Shown here: one piece after another, positions 37,629-48,000 of the stretch
Numbering within the stretch: position 1 is the stretch's first letter
How the letters are laid out: every line of letters begins with the position of its first letter
NCBI RefSeq assembly: GCF_040499845.1
Contig: NZ_CP159342.1
Span: forward strand, 3,038,001 to 3,102,000
Reading direction: 5' to 3'
DNA: 64,000 nucleotides
From: Micromonospora sp. CCTCC AA 2012012
GTDB taxonomy: Bacteria > Actinomycetota > Actinomycetes > Mycobacteriales > Micromonosporaceae
The notes under the pieces: model-generated
What the model saw: the letters and a program-made list of their open reading frames with translations, nothing else
Databases searched by the model: none
Told to the model about the DNA's origin: nothing
Made by a program: the position numbers and the translations under genes

Positions 37629-37684
37629 TCAGCTTCCTTCGCACAAGAGGGGTGAGCGCCGCGCACGAGGTGTGGCGACGCGGG

Positions 37685-37725
37685 CCGGCCGGACGGGTAC
37701 CACCTGGTGGCACCCGTCCGGCCGG
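37685..37725 (-). terminator. Hairpin after the third LamG gene
   Basis: A 14-bp GC stem (37685-37698 with 37712-37725) extended by a mismatch and 4 more pairs, 17 nt past the LamG gene stop and 56 nt before the RHS start. Confidence 0.7.
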
Positions 37726-37742
37726 GTCGTGCTCCCGGGGTG

Positions 37743-40700
37743 TCAGGCCCCGGCGTAGACCGCCGCGATCTCGGCGTCGGTCATCGCGCCCTGCCAGACC
37801 CGCACCCGGTCGATGTCACCGTCGAACCAGTCCGCCGGGGTGCGCCACTTGCCCCGGCCCACCGTGAGGCCGCCGTTCGCCCGCCACGGGGTCGCGGCGG
37901 TGGTCCGCGCGGAGAGCGCCCCGTTGATGTAGAGGCTGAGCGTCTGCGCGCCCACGTCCTGCACGGCGGTGAGGTGCACCCAGGTGTTCGCCTGGCAGGT
38001 GCCGCCGTTGGCGTACCGCGCCCCGCTCGTCGCGGAGTCGACCGTCCGGTTCATCGCCGACCACTTGCTACCGGTGGCGTCGGTGCGGCAGCCCAGATAG
38101 AAGCCGGAGATCTCGGTGCCGTCCTGGGCGATGACCGTCCGGGCGCCGCCGCCACCCGTCCAGCGCACCCAGGCGGAGACCGTGTACGACTGGTCGGTGC
38201 GCAGCACCGGGGTGCTGGTCTCGGTGGAGCCGGCGACCCCGTCGAAGTGCAGTCCGGACGAGTCGAAGCCCGCCTGGTCGGACCAGTCGACGGTCGGGTA
38301 GGCGGTCAGGTTCAGCGGACGCTGGTAGCCGGAGATGTCACCCTCCTGGCGCGGGTCCTCGTAGTCGTAGTCCTCCATGTCCCAGCCCCCGACGAGGACC
38401 GGCTCGACCAGGGGTTCCAGGTCCACGTCCGGGTCGATGACGCGGTCCCAGACCCGGACCTCGCTGATCGCGCCGTTGAAGTGGCCGGTGAAGGAGCCGT
38501 TCTTGGCGCCACCGATCATCATGGGGCCGGTCGAGGACCACGCCGGCGCGGAGAGCGCCCCGGTGCCCGCGAGGACCCCGTTCACATAGAGGCTGAGCTG
38601 GCGGCTCGCGCCGGCGTCGTACACCCCGGCGAGGTGGGTCCAGACGCCGATCTGGACTGCCGAGGTCGCGCAGGCGGGCGACGTCGTGACGGCGCCGTTG
38701 ACGGTGTCGGAGGCGTAGCTGTTGAAGCACCAGCGCCCCGACGTCGACACGTACTGCAGCTCGAAGGGGCTCTTGTTGACGCCCGGCTGGGACACCACGA
38801 CGCCGCGGGGGGTGTCGTCGGCCCGTACCCAGGCGGCGAAGGAGAAGCTACGGGAGGTGTCGATGACCGGACCGGAGGTGCTGGCCCGGTCATCGGTGCC
38901 GTCGAACTTGACCGCCCAGTCCTTGCCCCGGGACTTGTGGGTCCCGATCACCCGGGAGTCCACCCAGACCCCGCCGTTGGCGAGGGTGGCCGACGCGCCA
39001 CCGCTGACCTTGTTCGTGAAGGTGGTGCCGGTGCCCTCGTCGAGGGCCCAGTGCGACTTCGGGCCCGAGTAGTTGTCGACGAGGAAGACGTAGTCGTAGG
39101 GGGCGGAGGTGTTACCCGCCTGGTCGCGGCTCTTCACCGTCAGGACGTTCTCGCCGATCGAGTTCGGGGTGACCCAGACCGTCGCCGAACCACCCAGACC
39201 GGCCGCGTTGACGGTCATCTCCGGTCCGCCGGCCATCTGGTAGACGTAGGAGTAGACGTCGGTGGCTCCGTTGGCGGAGAGGGTGAACTTCCCGGAGTAG
39301 CCGACCGAACCGTGCACGTCCTGGTTGGTGCCCAGCGGCGGCGACTCCAGGTAGAGCCCGTCGGCCGGGGTCACCTTGGGGCTGAACGCGGGGGCCGAGT
39401 AGTCCACATAGAACTCGCACCACGGGGACAGCCCGGACGCGCCGCCCAGGGTGTCCTTCGTCTGCACCTGCCACCGGTAGGTGTCGCCGTTGAGCGTCTT
39501 CGTGGTCAGCTGCACCTCGGCCTTGGCGCCCGGCGCCACGCCGGAGTCGACCTTCGGCCAGCCGGACACCGTCGTCCACACCGAGTTCACCAACTTCTGC
39601 AGGGTGAACGTGCCGGAGAGCGAGCCGCCGTTGCTGCCGTCCACGTCGGTCAGCGTCGCCTTCAGCCACGGGTAGTCCGCCCGTACCATCGGCCGGGACG
39701 CACCCGTGACACACGCCTGCGCGGGCGCGGTGTAGCCGGCGTGCGTGGAGAGCTGGGCGGCCGTCGGCGTGGTCGGGTTGGTGTTGTACTCGATCGACAA
39801 CTTCGTCTGCGCCGCGTCGAACTTCTTCCACCACGAGTCCGTCGACTCGGACGTGCCGTCGGACTGCCGGGTCATCAGGGCGAGGGTGTAGATGGTCTGG
39901 CCGCGGTTGGCGATGATGTCGTTCTTCAGGTTGGTGCCGGAGAACTCCATCGGCAGGTCCGGCTGCGGGTCGTCGCTGCAACCCGCGCCACCCGACGGCT
40001 TGTGGGCGTGCCCGGAGCGCTCCTCCAGCCACTGCTGGATGCTCGGCCCGCCCCAGCTCTGCTTGCCGGTGGTGGTGAGGTCCGCCGTACGCCACAGGTT
40101 CACCGGCGACGAGGTGCACGACCACGAGTGGGTCATCTCGGTGAGGAACTTCGCGGTCCGGATCGTCTTGCCGGAGAGGCTCGTCAGGCCGAAGGAGAAG
40201 TACGACCGGTAGGCCCCCGAGCCGTCCGGGTTGTTGCCCACCCGGACGATGCCGTCGTCCCGGGTGGCGTTGGTGGAGTTGGCGTAGCCCCACCGGATCT
40301 TGTTGATGGTGGTCCACGGGTCGATCACCACCGGGTACGTGGTGTCCTTGCCGCGCAGCAGCGCCGGGTCCGGGCGTACCACGAGATCCGTGCCCTGCAC
40401 CGCGGTCGCCAGCTCCGCCTTGCGCGCACGGTCCGGCGCGGACCGCACCGCCTCCCGCTTCTCCTGCGCCGCGAACGCCGACACGCCCCGGCTCTTCGCC
40501 GCCTGGGCCGCCGAGGTCAGTCCGGACGAGTCCCACATCAGCGCACTGCCGGCGGAGACCACCGGCGTACCGGAGCCGTCCACCACCTCGAACCCGCCAC
40601 CGGTGCGCGGCCGCTTCGTCAGGGAGCCGGTGGTCGCCAGGCCGAAGCGCAGCTCGTCGAGCGCCGGGTTCGCCGCCGCCTCGGCGGACTTCACCACCAG

Positions 40701-41270
40701 CGCCCAGGTGAAGCCGTCGGCCAGCGCCCGCAACCGCAGGTCCACCTCCGGCAGCACCGAGTCGTAGACCGCGGTGTCACCGTCGATCCGCGGCGCCGGC
40801 AGGGACCCCGGCCAGGACATCGACACCTGGCCGCCGTCGACCGGCAGGCGGACCGCGGACGCCGGCCCACCGGCGGAGAAGGACACGTCGGCCAGGGTGG
40901 CGATCGGCGCGACGCTGCCGTCCGCGCGCTTCTCCAGCCGGGTGTCGATCTTCCGCCAGCCACTGCCGTCGCGGCTCTTCGTCCACCTCGGCACCGGGTA
41001 GGACTCCAGGACCAGCCCGCCGTGCGGCTCAGCGATGACCCGCGAGCTCTCGGCCCGCAGGCTCGTCACCTCGACCGGCGAGCCGAGCCGCTTCGCCGCG
41101 GCGACCGCCTGGGCCTCGGTGAGGCTGTCTGCCTGCGCCGGAGCCGGTGCGGCCGCCGCGGCCGGCGCTGTCTCGACCGGAGCGGTCGCCGCGCCGGCGG
41201 CGACCACCATCACGGCGGCCAGACCGCCGACCCACCATCTCAAAGAACCTGTCCTGGTACGTGGACGCAC
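37743..41270 (-). CDS. Secreted DNRLRE/LamG-domain protein, paralogue 1 (next to the RHS gene)
   Basis: 1175 residues, GTG at 41270 with AGGAGG 7 nt upstream. Signal peptide about 1-45 (WWVGGLAAVMVVAAGAA). An N-terminal region (about 90-310) shared by all three paralogues, a DNRLRE-like beta region (about 315-510; DPWTTINKIRWGYAN, FSFGLTSLSGKTIRTAKFLTEM), an Ig/Fn3-like middle, then two LamG concanavalin-like folds (about 750-955 and 970-1170), each starting near a WALDEG or WDMED motif and ending in an AWVRA or LYINGALSA type strand. No membrane anchor or sorting signal. Likely a surface or matrix partner of the RHS toxin; no enzymatic site recognised. Confidence 0.8.
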   Translation of the reverse strand: MRPRTRTGSLRWWVGGLAAVMVVAAGAATAPVETAPAAAAAPAPAQADSLTEAQAVAAAKRLGSPVEVTSLRAESSRVIAEPHGGLVLESYPVPRWTKSRDGSGWRKIDTRLEKRADGSVAPIATLADVSFSAGGPASAVRLPVDGGQVSMSWPGSLPAPRIDGDTAVYDSVLPEVDLRLRALADGFTWALVVKSAEAAANPALDELRFGLATTGSLTKRPRTGGGFEVVDGSGTPVVSAGSALMWDSSGLTSAAQAAKSRGVSAFAAQEKREAVRSAPDRARKAELATAVQGTDLVVRPDPALLRGKDTTYPVVIDPWTTINKIRWGYANSTNATRDDGIVRVGNNPDGSGAYRSYFSFGLTSLSGKTIRTAKFLTEMTHSWSCTSSPVNLWRTADLTTTGKQSWGGPSIQQWLEERSGHAHKPSGGAGCSDDPQPDLPMEFSGTNLKNDIIANRGQTIYTLALMTRQSDGTSESTDSWWKKFDAAQTKLSIEYNTNPTTPTAAQLSTHAGYTAPAQACVTGASRPMVRADYPWLKATLTDVDGSNGGSLSGTFTLQKLVNSVWTTVSGWPKVDSGVAPGAKAEVQLTTKTLNGDTYRWQVQTKDTLGGASGLSPWCEFYVDYSAPAFSPKVTPADGLYLESPPLGTNQDVHGSVGYSGKFTLSANGATDVYSYVYQMAGGPEMTVNAAGLGGSATVWVTPNSIGENVLTVKSRDQAGNTSAPYDYVFLVDNYSGPKSHWALDEGTGTTFTNKVSGGASATLANGGVWVDSRVIGTHKSRGKDWAVKFDGTDDRASTSGPVIDTSRSFSFAAWVRADDTPRGVVVSQPGVNKSPFELQYVSTSGRWCFNSYASDTVNGAVTTSPACATSAVQIGVWTHLAGVYDAGASRQLSLYVNGVLAGTGALSAPAWSSTGPMMIGGAKNGSFTGHFNGAISEVRVWDRVIDPDVDLEPLVEPVLVGGWDMEDYDYEDPRQEGDISGYQRPLNLTAYPTVDWSDQAGFDSSGLHFDGVAGSTETSTPVLRTDQSYTVSAWVRWTGGGGARTVIAQDGTEISGFYLGCRTDATGSKWSAMNRTVDSATSGARYANGGTCQANTWVHLTAVQDVGAQTLSLYINGALSARTTAATPWRANGGLTVGRGKWRTPADWFDGDIDRVRVWQGAMTDAEIAAVYAGA

Positions 41271-41365
41271 GCGTGACCTCCTGTTGGGGCGGAAGGGGGA
41301 TGCCCCAGAGGACCTGGGGACGTTAGGGGGTTGCGGGGCTACCGGGCCTGCGGTGCGGGGACCCG

Positions 41366-41407
41366 CGTCGTTCCCGGCCGGGCGTGTCGGCCCGGCCGGG
41401 AACGACG
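41366..41407 (-). terminator. Hairpin after the second LamG gene
   Basis: A perfect 18-bp stem (41366-41383 with 41390-41407) and 6-nt loop, beginning 2 nt past the gene stop. Confidence 0.75.
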
Positions 41408-41409
41408 GG

Positions 41410-44400
41410 TCACACCTCGCCGGCGATGCCGACGATCTCCGCGTCGGTGAGGACGCCCTGCCAGACCCGCACCATGTCGATGGAGCCCGTGACGTAGTTG
41501 CCCAGGTCGGCCGAGCCGATCCTCAGCGGTCCGGTCGACTCCCAGGTGGGCGGAAGACCGGTCTTCGTGCCGGCGAGCACGCCGTTGACGTAGAGCTTCA
41601 ACTCCCGCTTGGCCGAGTCGTACGTCGCGGCGAGGTGCACCCACTCGTTCAGCACCGGGGTACCGCTCCACTTGACGAAGTTGTAGTTCGTGTAGGGATC
41701 AGGCATGTCGTTGTCCGGCAGGACGATCGCCCAGCTCGCCGGCGCGTTGTTCTGCCGTTGCAGATAGAAGGCGCAGCGCCAGACACCGCACTGCGACAGC
41801 ACGGTCTGGTAGCCGTTGAACGCCGTCGGCTTCACCCAGGCCGCGACGGTCCACGACCCCTCGGTACGCAGCACCTGCCCGTCCGTCATCGCGGTGCCGC
41901 TCACCCCGTCCAGGCAGAGGCCGGTGGAGAGTCCGGCACCCTCGTTCCGGCAGAAGGTCGCCGAGGGCGCGTCGGTGAGGGTGACCGGCCGTTGGAAGGG
42001 GGACAAGTCGCCCTGCTGGCGCGGCGCGTCCTCGTCGACGTCCTCCATGTCCCACTGACCGACCAGCACCGGCTGCACGATCGGTGCCAGGTCCATGTCG
42101 GGATCGACCACCCGGTCCCAGAGCCGTACGTCGTCGATCTCACCGTCGAAGTAGTTGCTCAGGACGCCGTTGTACTTGACCCGGCCGATCTGCATGATGC
42201 CCGTCGACGACCAGAGCGAGTTCAGTGGCTGCCTGCCGGCCAGGACGCCGTTGACGTAGAGCCGGATCTCCTTCAGCCCCGCGTCGTACACGCCGGTGAT
42301 GTGCTGCCAGCTGTCGGCCGCCGCCAACTGGCTGGAGCCGACGGAGGTGCGGACGTGGGTGGGGCTGTCGGCGGAGAAGGTGTGGAAGTACCAGTTCCCG
42401 CCCTTGTCCCGCTGCAACTGCCAGGCTCCGTTGTTGGCGCCGTCGACCGCGACCACGGAGCCGAAGGTGTCCTTGACCCGGACCCGGGCCCACGCCGCCA
42501 CGCTGAAGCTGCGGGAGGAGTCGATCGGCGGGGCGGTGGACGTCGCGCCCCAGCTCTTGTTCAGGGCGTTGAACGTGACGGCGCGGTCCGGCGCCTGGTT
42601 CTTGGGGGTGCCGTGGACCCAGCCCTCGGACCAGGTGGCGTTGTTGAGCGTGATGCTCGGTCCGCCGGCCGGGGTGGTGGCGAGGGTGCTGCCGGTGCCC
42701 TCGTCCATCTTCCACACCGCCTTCGGTGCCGAGTACTCCTTGACGGCGAAGATGTAGTCGTACGGGGCGGAGGAGTTGCCGGCCTGGTCGCGGCTGCGCA
42801 CGGTCAGGACGTTGTCGCCGATGCCGGGGGTGACCCAGACGGTCACGGACCCGCCGAGCGCGGGTGCCTTCGCCACCATCTCGGGACCGTTGGCGAGCTT
42901 GTAGACGTAGTCGTACACGTCCGTCGCCCCGTTGGCGGAGAAGGTGAACTTGCCGGAGTAACCCGCTCCGCCACGCGTGTCGGTGTTCGTGCCCAGTGGC
43001 GGGGACTCCAGGTAGAGCCCGTCCGCCGCCGCCACCTTCGGGGTGAACGCCGGCGGGGTCGAGTCGGAATAGAACTCGCACCACGGGGAGAGCAGGGAGG
43101 CGCCTCCGAGGCCGTCCTTGGTCTGCACCTGCCAGCGGTAGACGTCGCCGCTGGCCACCCTGGTGGTCAACTGCACCTCGGCCTTGGCACCGGGAGCGAT
43201 GCCCGACTTGGTCTTCGGCCAGCCGGTCATCGGAGTCCACGCCCCGCTGACCAGCTTCTGCAGGCTGAAGACGGCGGAGAGGCTGCCGCCGTTGGTGCCG
43301 TCGGGGTCGGTCAGGACGGCTTTGAACCACGGGTAGTCGTACCGCACCAACGGCCGAGACGTGCCCGTGACACAGGCCTGTGCCGGCGCGTCGTAGCCGG
43401 CGTGGGTGGCCAACTGCGCGGCGGTGGGGGTGTTCGGATTGGTGTTGAACTCGATCGACAGCTTCGTGGCCGCCGGGTCGAACTTCTTCCACCAGTTCGA
43501 CGTCGTCTCGGACGTGCCGTCGGACTGCCGGGTCGACAGCGCGAGGGTGAAGTTGCCGTCGCCCCGGTGCGCGGTGACGTCGTCCTTCAGGTTGGTGCTG
43601 GAGAACTCCATCGGCATGTCCGGCTGCGGGTCGTTGGTGCAGCCCGCCCCACCCGAGGGCTTGTGCGCGTGCCCCGAGCGTTCCTCCAGCCACAGTTCCA
43701 GGTTCGGGCCGTCCCACGTCTGCTTGCCGTTGGTGACCAGGTCGGCGGTCCGGTAGAGGTTGACCGGGGTGTTGTTGCAGTCCCACGAGTGGGTCATCTC
43801 GGTGAGGAACTTCGCCGACCGGATCGTCTTGCCCGCCAGGGTCGTCAGGTTGAACGCGAAGAACGACCGGAAGGTGCCGCCACCGCTCGGGTCCGCCCCG
43901 ACGCGGGCGACCCCGTCGTCGCGGGTGGCGTTCAGCGATCCCGCGTAACCCCACCGGAGCTTGTTGATCGTCGTCCACGGGTCGATCAACACCGGGTACG
44001 TGGTCCTCGCCCCACGCAGCAGTGACAGGTCAGGGCGCAGCACCAGGTCGCTGCCCTGGACCCCCGTCGACAGCTCCGCCTTCCGCGCCAGATCCGGAGC
44101 CGAGCGCAGCACCTCGCGCTTCTCGCTCCCGGCGAGAGCCGCCTCCGCTCGGCTCCCGGTCGTCGCCGCCGGCGAGGTCACACCCGACGAGTCCCACATC
44201 AGGGCGCTGCCCGCGGAGAGCACCGCCCGACCCGAACCGTCCACCACCTCGAACCCGCCACCGGCACGGGCCCGCTTCGACAACCCGGACGTCTCCAGCT
44301 TGAACCGCAACTCACCCAACGCCGGGTTCGCCGCCGCCCGAGCGGACCTCACCACCAACACCCAGGTGAACCCGTCAGTCAACGCCCGCAACCGCAGATC

Positions 44401-44937
44401 CACCTCCGGCAGCACCGACTCATAGACCGCCGTGTCACCCTCCACCCGCGGCACCGGCAACACACCCGGCCACGACAGCGACACCTGACCACCACCGACC
44501 GGCAACCGCACCGCCGCACCCGACCCACCCGCCGAGAACGACACATCCGCCAACGTCGCCACCGGCGTCACGGAGCCGTCCGCGTTCTTCACCAGCGAGG
44601 TGTCGATGTCCCGCCAGCCGCTGTCGTCCCGCGTCCTCGTCCAGCGCGGCGTCGCGTACGACTCCAGCACCAGGGAGCCCTGCGGGGTGGCGACCACCCG
44701 CGACGCCTCCGACCGCAGCCGGGACACCTCCACCGGACGGCCCGACCGCCGCGCCGCGGTGATCGCCTCGGTCTCGGAGAGTCCCGGAGCAACCGCACCG
44801 GTCGTGGGGGCGACGGGCGTCCGTGCGCCTGCCGCCTCCGGCACCGAGGTCACACTCGTCACGGCCATCGCCGTCACCGCCAACGCGGTGGTGAGTCCAC
44901 GCCATCGGGCGGTGGACGTGGTCCAGGGTCTTGTCAC
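41410..44937 (-). CDS. Secreted DNRLRE/LamG-domain protein, paralogue 2
   Basis: 1175 residues, GTG at 44937 with AAGGAG upstream. Same architecture as its neighbours: signal peptide, shared N-terminal region (RWTRTRDDSGWRDIDTSL), DNRLRE-like region (INKLRWGYAGSLNATRDDG), middle beta domains and two LamG folds. It is closest to paralogue 3 in its N-terminal half, including two DNA tracts that are nearly identical (43757-44001 and 44267-44567). The C-terminal LamG domains differ more; this copy alone has the CRNEGAGLSTGLC segment. Function inferred only from the locus. Confidence 0.8.
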   Translation of the reverse strand: MTRPWTTSTARWRGLTTALAVTAMAVTSVTSVPEAAGARTPVAPTTGAVAPGLSETEAITAARRSGRPVEVSRLRSEASRVVATPQGSLVLESYATPRWTRTRDDSGWRDIDTSLVKNADGSVTPVATLADVSFSAGGSGAAVRLPVGGGQVSLSWPGVLPVPRVEGDTAVYESVLPEVDLRLRALTDGFTWVLVVRSARAAANPALGELRFKLETSGLSKRARAGGGFEVVDGSGRAVLSAGSALMWDSSGVTSPAATTGSRAEAALAGSEKREVLRSAPDLARKAELSTGVQGSDLVLRPDLSLLRGARTTYPVLIDPWTTINKLRWGYAGSLNATRDDGVARVGADPSGGGTFRSFFAFNLTTLAGKTIRSAKFLTEMTHSWDCNNTPVNLYRTADLVTNGKQTWDGPNLELWLEERSGHAHKPSGGAGCTNDPQPDMPMEFSSTNLKDDVTAHRGDGNFTLALSTRQSDGTSETTSNWWKKFDPAATKLSIEFNTNPNTPTAAQLATHAGYDAPAQACVTGTSRPLVRYDYPWFKAVLTDPDGTNGGSLSAVFSLQKLVSGAWTPMTGWPKTKSGIAPGAKAEVQLTTRVASGDVYRWQVQTKDGLGGASLLSPWCEFYSDSTPPAFTPKVAAADGLYLESPPLGTNTDTRGGAGYSGKFTFSANGATDVYDYVYKLANGPEMVAKAPALGGSVTVWVTPGIGDNVLTVRSRDQAGNSSAPYDYIFAVKEYSAPKAVWKMDEGTGSTLATTPAGGPSITLNNATWSEGWVHGTPKNQAPDRAVTFNALNKSWGATSTAPPIDSSRSFSVAAWARVRVKDTFGSVVAVDGANNGAWQLQRDKGGNWYFHTFSADSPTHVRTSVGSSQLAAADSWQHITGVYDAGLKEIRLYVNGVLAGRQPLNSLWSSTGIMQIGRVKYNGVLSNYFDGEIDDVRLWDRVVDPDMDLAPIVQPVLVGQWDMEDVDEDAPRQQGDLSPFQRPVTLTDAPSATFCRNEGAGLSTGLCLDGVSGTAMTDGQVLRTEGSWTVAAWVKPTAFNGYQTVLSQCGVWRCAFYLQRQNNAPASWAIVLPDNDMPDPYTNYNFVKWSGTPVLNEWVHLAATYDSAKRELKLYVNGVLAGTKTGLPPTWESTGPLRIGSADLGNYVTGSIDMVRVWQGVLTDAEIVGIAGEV
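43757..44001 (-). repeat. Near-identical tract A, copy in paralogue 2
   Basis: Matches 47351-47595 with about six differences in 245 bases and no gaps (constant offset of 3594). Encodes the DNRLRE-like core. Confidence 0.8.
44267..44567 (-). repeat. Near-identical tract B, copy in paralogue 2
   Basis: Matches 47861-48161 with four differences by eye over about 300 bases. Codon use is odd for this genome: Leu is mostly TTG and Gly often GGT or GGG, unlike the same region of paralogue 1. Confidence 0.85.
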
Positions 44938-44974
44938 TCGGGGCTCCTTGTCGGCTGGGGAACGGATGCCGGGG

Positions 44975-45007
44975 CGCGGGACGCCGCCGGTCGGGCGGCG
45001 TCCCGCG
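44975..45007 (-). terminator. Hairpin after the first LamG gene
   Basis: A perfect 14-bp stem (44975-44988 with 44994-45007) and 5-nt loop, 17 nt past the stop of the 45025-48525 gene and 37 nt before the next start. Confidence 0.7.
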
Positions 45008-45024
45008 GGGTGGTGCCGGTGAAC

Positions 45025-48000
45025 TCAGCCCTCCGCCATCAGGCCGAGGATCCGGTCGTCGGAGAGCCGCCCCTGCCAGACCTGGATCTGGTCGACGGTC
45101 CCGCCGTTGAGGAAGAAGGAGTTCTTGGCCCGACCGACGTGCAGCACGGACGAGCCCTGCCAGCCGACGGTGTTCGCGCGTACGCCCTGGAGCGCACCGT
45201 TGACGTAGAGGCGCAGTTCCCGGCTGGCCGCGTCGTACGTGGCGGCCACGTGGGTCCAGGTGTCCAGCTGGGCCAGGTTCTGGGAGAGGACGAACTGCCA
45301 CTCCGCCGTGCCGACGTCGACCGATGGCATCGTGATGCACCACTTACTGGTGTCGACGTCGTACATCAGATAGAACGCGGAGCGACTGGCTCCGTCCTGG
45401 GCCAGGATCGTCTGGTGTTCGACCTTGGTGGCCTTCACCCAGGCCGCGACGGTGAAGGACTGGTCGGTACGGAGGACCGGTCCCGCCGTGTCGGCGGAGC
45501 CCGGGTAGCCGTTCACGGTCAGTCCGGTGCTGAAGTTGTAGCCCGTCCCGTACGCCCAGTCCGCCGTGGGTGACGCGGTGAGGGCGAGCGAGCGCTGGTA
45601 GCCGGAGAGGTCCGGCTCCAGCCGGGTCGTGGAGTCACCGTCCTCCATGTCCCACCGGCCCGCCAGCACCGGCTCGACCAGCGGCTGTAGGTCGAGGTCC
45701 GGGTCGACGACCCGGTCCCAGAGCCGGACCTCACCGATCGCCCCGTTCCAGTACGCGACATCGGTGCTCTTCCACCGCTCGCGGCCGAGGGTGATCCGGC
45801 CACCCGGGTTGAAGGTCTGCGGGACGTTGGCGGAGGCGACCTCCTTGCCGTTGACGTAGAGCCGCATCCTCCCGCCGGCCGGGTCGTACGTCCCGGCGAC
45901 GTGCGTCCACTGTCCCTTGACCGCCGCGGGCCCGTAGACGTTGGTGAAGGCGGAGGTGCCGAGGTCCTGCTCGACGACGGTGAAGACCCATCTGTTGTCC
46001 CCCCACTTGCGCAGCATGAAGGAGTCCGTCGCGGTGCCGGTGGCACCGGCGATCTCCATGAGTCCGTCGGCATCCGGGCGGACCCAGGCGGCGATGGAGT
46101 AGCTGCGGGTGGTGTCGACGGCGACACCGGTGGCGGTGGCGTGGTCGTCGGTGCCGTCGAACTTCACCGCCCAGTCCTTGCCCCGGCTCTTGTGGGTGCC
46201 GAGCAGCTGCCCGTCGGTCCAGGTGGGACCGTTGACGAGGGTCGCCGACGGGCCGCCGGCGACGGTGTTCACGAGGCTGCCACCGGTGCCGTCATCGATG
46301 GCCCAGTGCGCCCTGGGGCCGGCGGGACTGTCGACCAGGAACGGGTATTCGGCCTCCTCGGTGGAGTTGCCGGCCTGGTCGCGGCTGCGTACCAGGAGGA
46401 CGTTCTCGCCGATCGAGGGCGGAGTCGCCCAGACCGTCACCGAGCCACCGAGCGACGGTGCCCGGACGGTGATCTCCGGTCCACCGACGAACCGGTAGAC
46501 GTAGTCGTACACGTCCTTCGCGTCGTTGGCGGAGAAGGTGAACCTGCCGGAGTAGCCGGGCGAGCCCTGCACGTTCAGGTTGGTGCCCAGCGGCGGCGAC
46601 GCCAGGTAGAGCCCGTCGGCCGAGGTGACCTGCGGTTTCGCCGTGGGCGGTGAGAAGTCGGAGGAGAACTCGCACCAGGTCGACGCTCCGGACACCCCAC
46701 CCAGGGTGTCCTTGGTCTGCACCTGCCACCGGTAGATGTCCCCGTTGGCGGTCTTGGTGGTCAGCTGCACCTCGGCCTTCGCGCCGGGGGCCACTCCGGA
46801 GTCGGTCTTGGGCCAACCGGTCACCGTGGTCCAGACCGAGTTCACCTGCTTCTGCAGGGTGAACACGCCGGAGAGGGTGCCGCCGTTGCTGCCGTCCGGG
46901 TCGGACAGGGTCGCCTTGAGCCACGGGTAGTCCGCGCGGACCAGCGGTCGGTCCGTACCGGTGATGCACGCCTGCGCCGGCGCGGTGTAGCTGGCGTGGG
47001 TCGACAACTGCGCCGCTGAAGGCGTGTTGGGATTGGTGTTGTACTCGATCGACAGCTTCGTGGCCGCCGGGTCGAACTTCTTCCACCAGTTCGACGTCGT
47101 CTCGGACGTGCCGTCGGACTGCCGGGTCGACAGCGCGAGGGTGTAATTGCTGTCGCCCCGGTAGGCGCTGACGTCGTTCTTGAGATTCGTGCTGACGAAT
47201 TCCATCGGCAGGTCGGGCTGAGGGTCATTGCTGCATCCCGCGCCACCCGACGGCTTGTGGGCGTGACCGGACCGCTCCTCCAACCACAGGGACAGGTTCG
47301 GGCCGTCCCAGGTCTGCTTCCCCGACGTGGCCAGATCCGCCGTGCGGTACAGGTTGACCGGGGTGTTGTTGCAGTCCCACGAGTGGGTCATCTCGGTGAG
47401 GAACTTCGCCGACCGGATCGTCTTGCCCGCCAGGCTCGACAGGTTGAACGCGAAGAACGACCGGAAGGTGCCGCCACCGCTCGGATCCGCCCCGACCCGG
47501 GCGACCCCGTCATCGCGGGTGGCGTTCAGCGATCCCGCGTAACCCCACCGGAGCTTGTTGATCGTCGTCCACGGGTCGATCACCACCGGGTACGTGGTCC
47601 CCGCCCCCCGCAGCAGCGCGAGATCGGGACGGATCACCAGGTCCGAGCCCTGCACGCCGGTGGAGAGTTCGGCCTTGCGCGCCAGATCCGGTGCCGCCCG
47701 GACGACGTCGCGCTTCTCCTGCACGGCGAACGCGGAGACGCCCCGGCTCCCGGCCGCCTGCTCCGGCGAGATGGTCCCCGACGAGTCCCACATCAGGGCG
47801 CTGCCCGCGGAGAGCACCGGCCGACCGGAGGCGTCCACCACCTCGAAGCCGCCACCGGAACGGGCCCGCTTCGACAACCCGGACGTCTCCAGCTTGAACC
47901 GCAACTCACCCAACGCCGGGTTCGCCGCCGCCCGAGCGGACCTCACCACCAACACCCAGGTAAAACCGTCAGTCAACGCCCGCAACCGCAGATCCACCTC

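Noticed and set aside
37707..44025. Plus-strand open frames of 1189 and 996 codons
   Set aside because: Antisense to the LamG genes, which have signal peptides, ribosome sites and recognisable domains; the plus frames have none.
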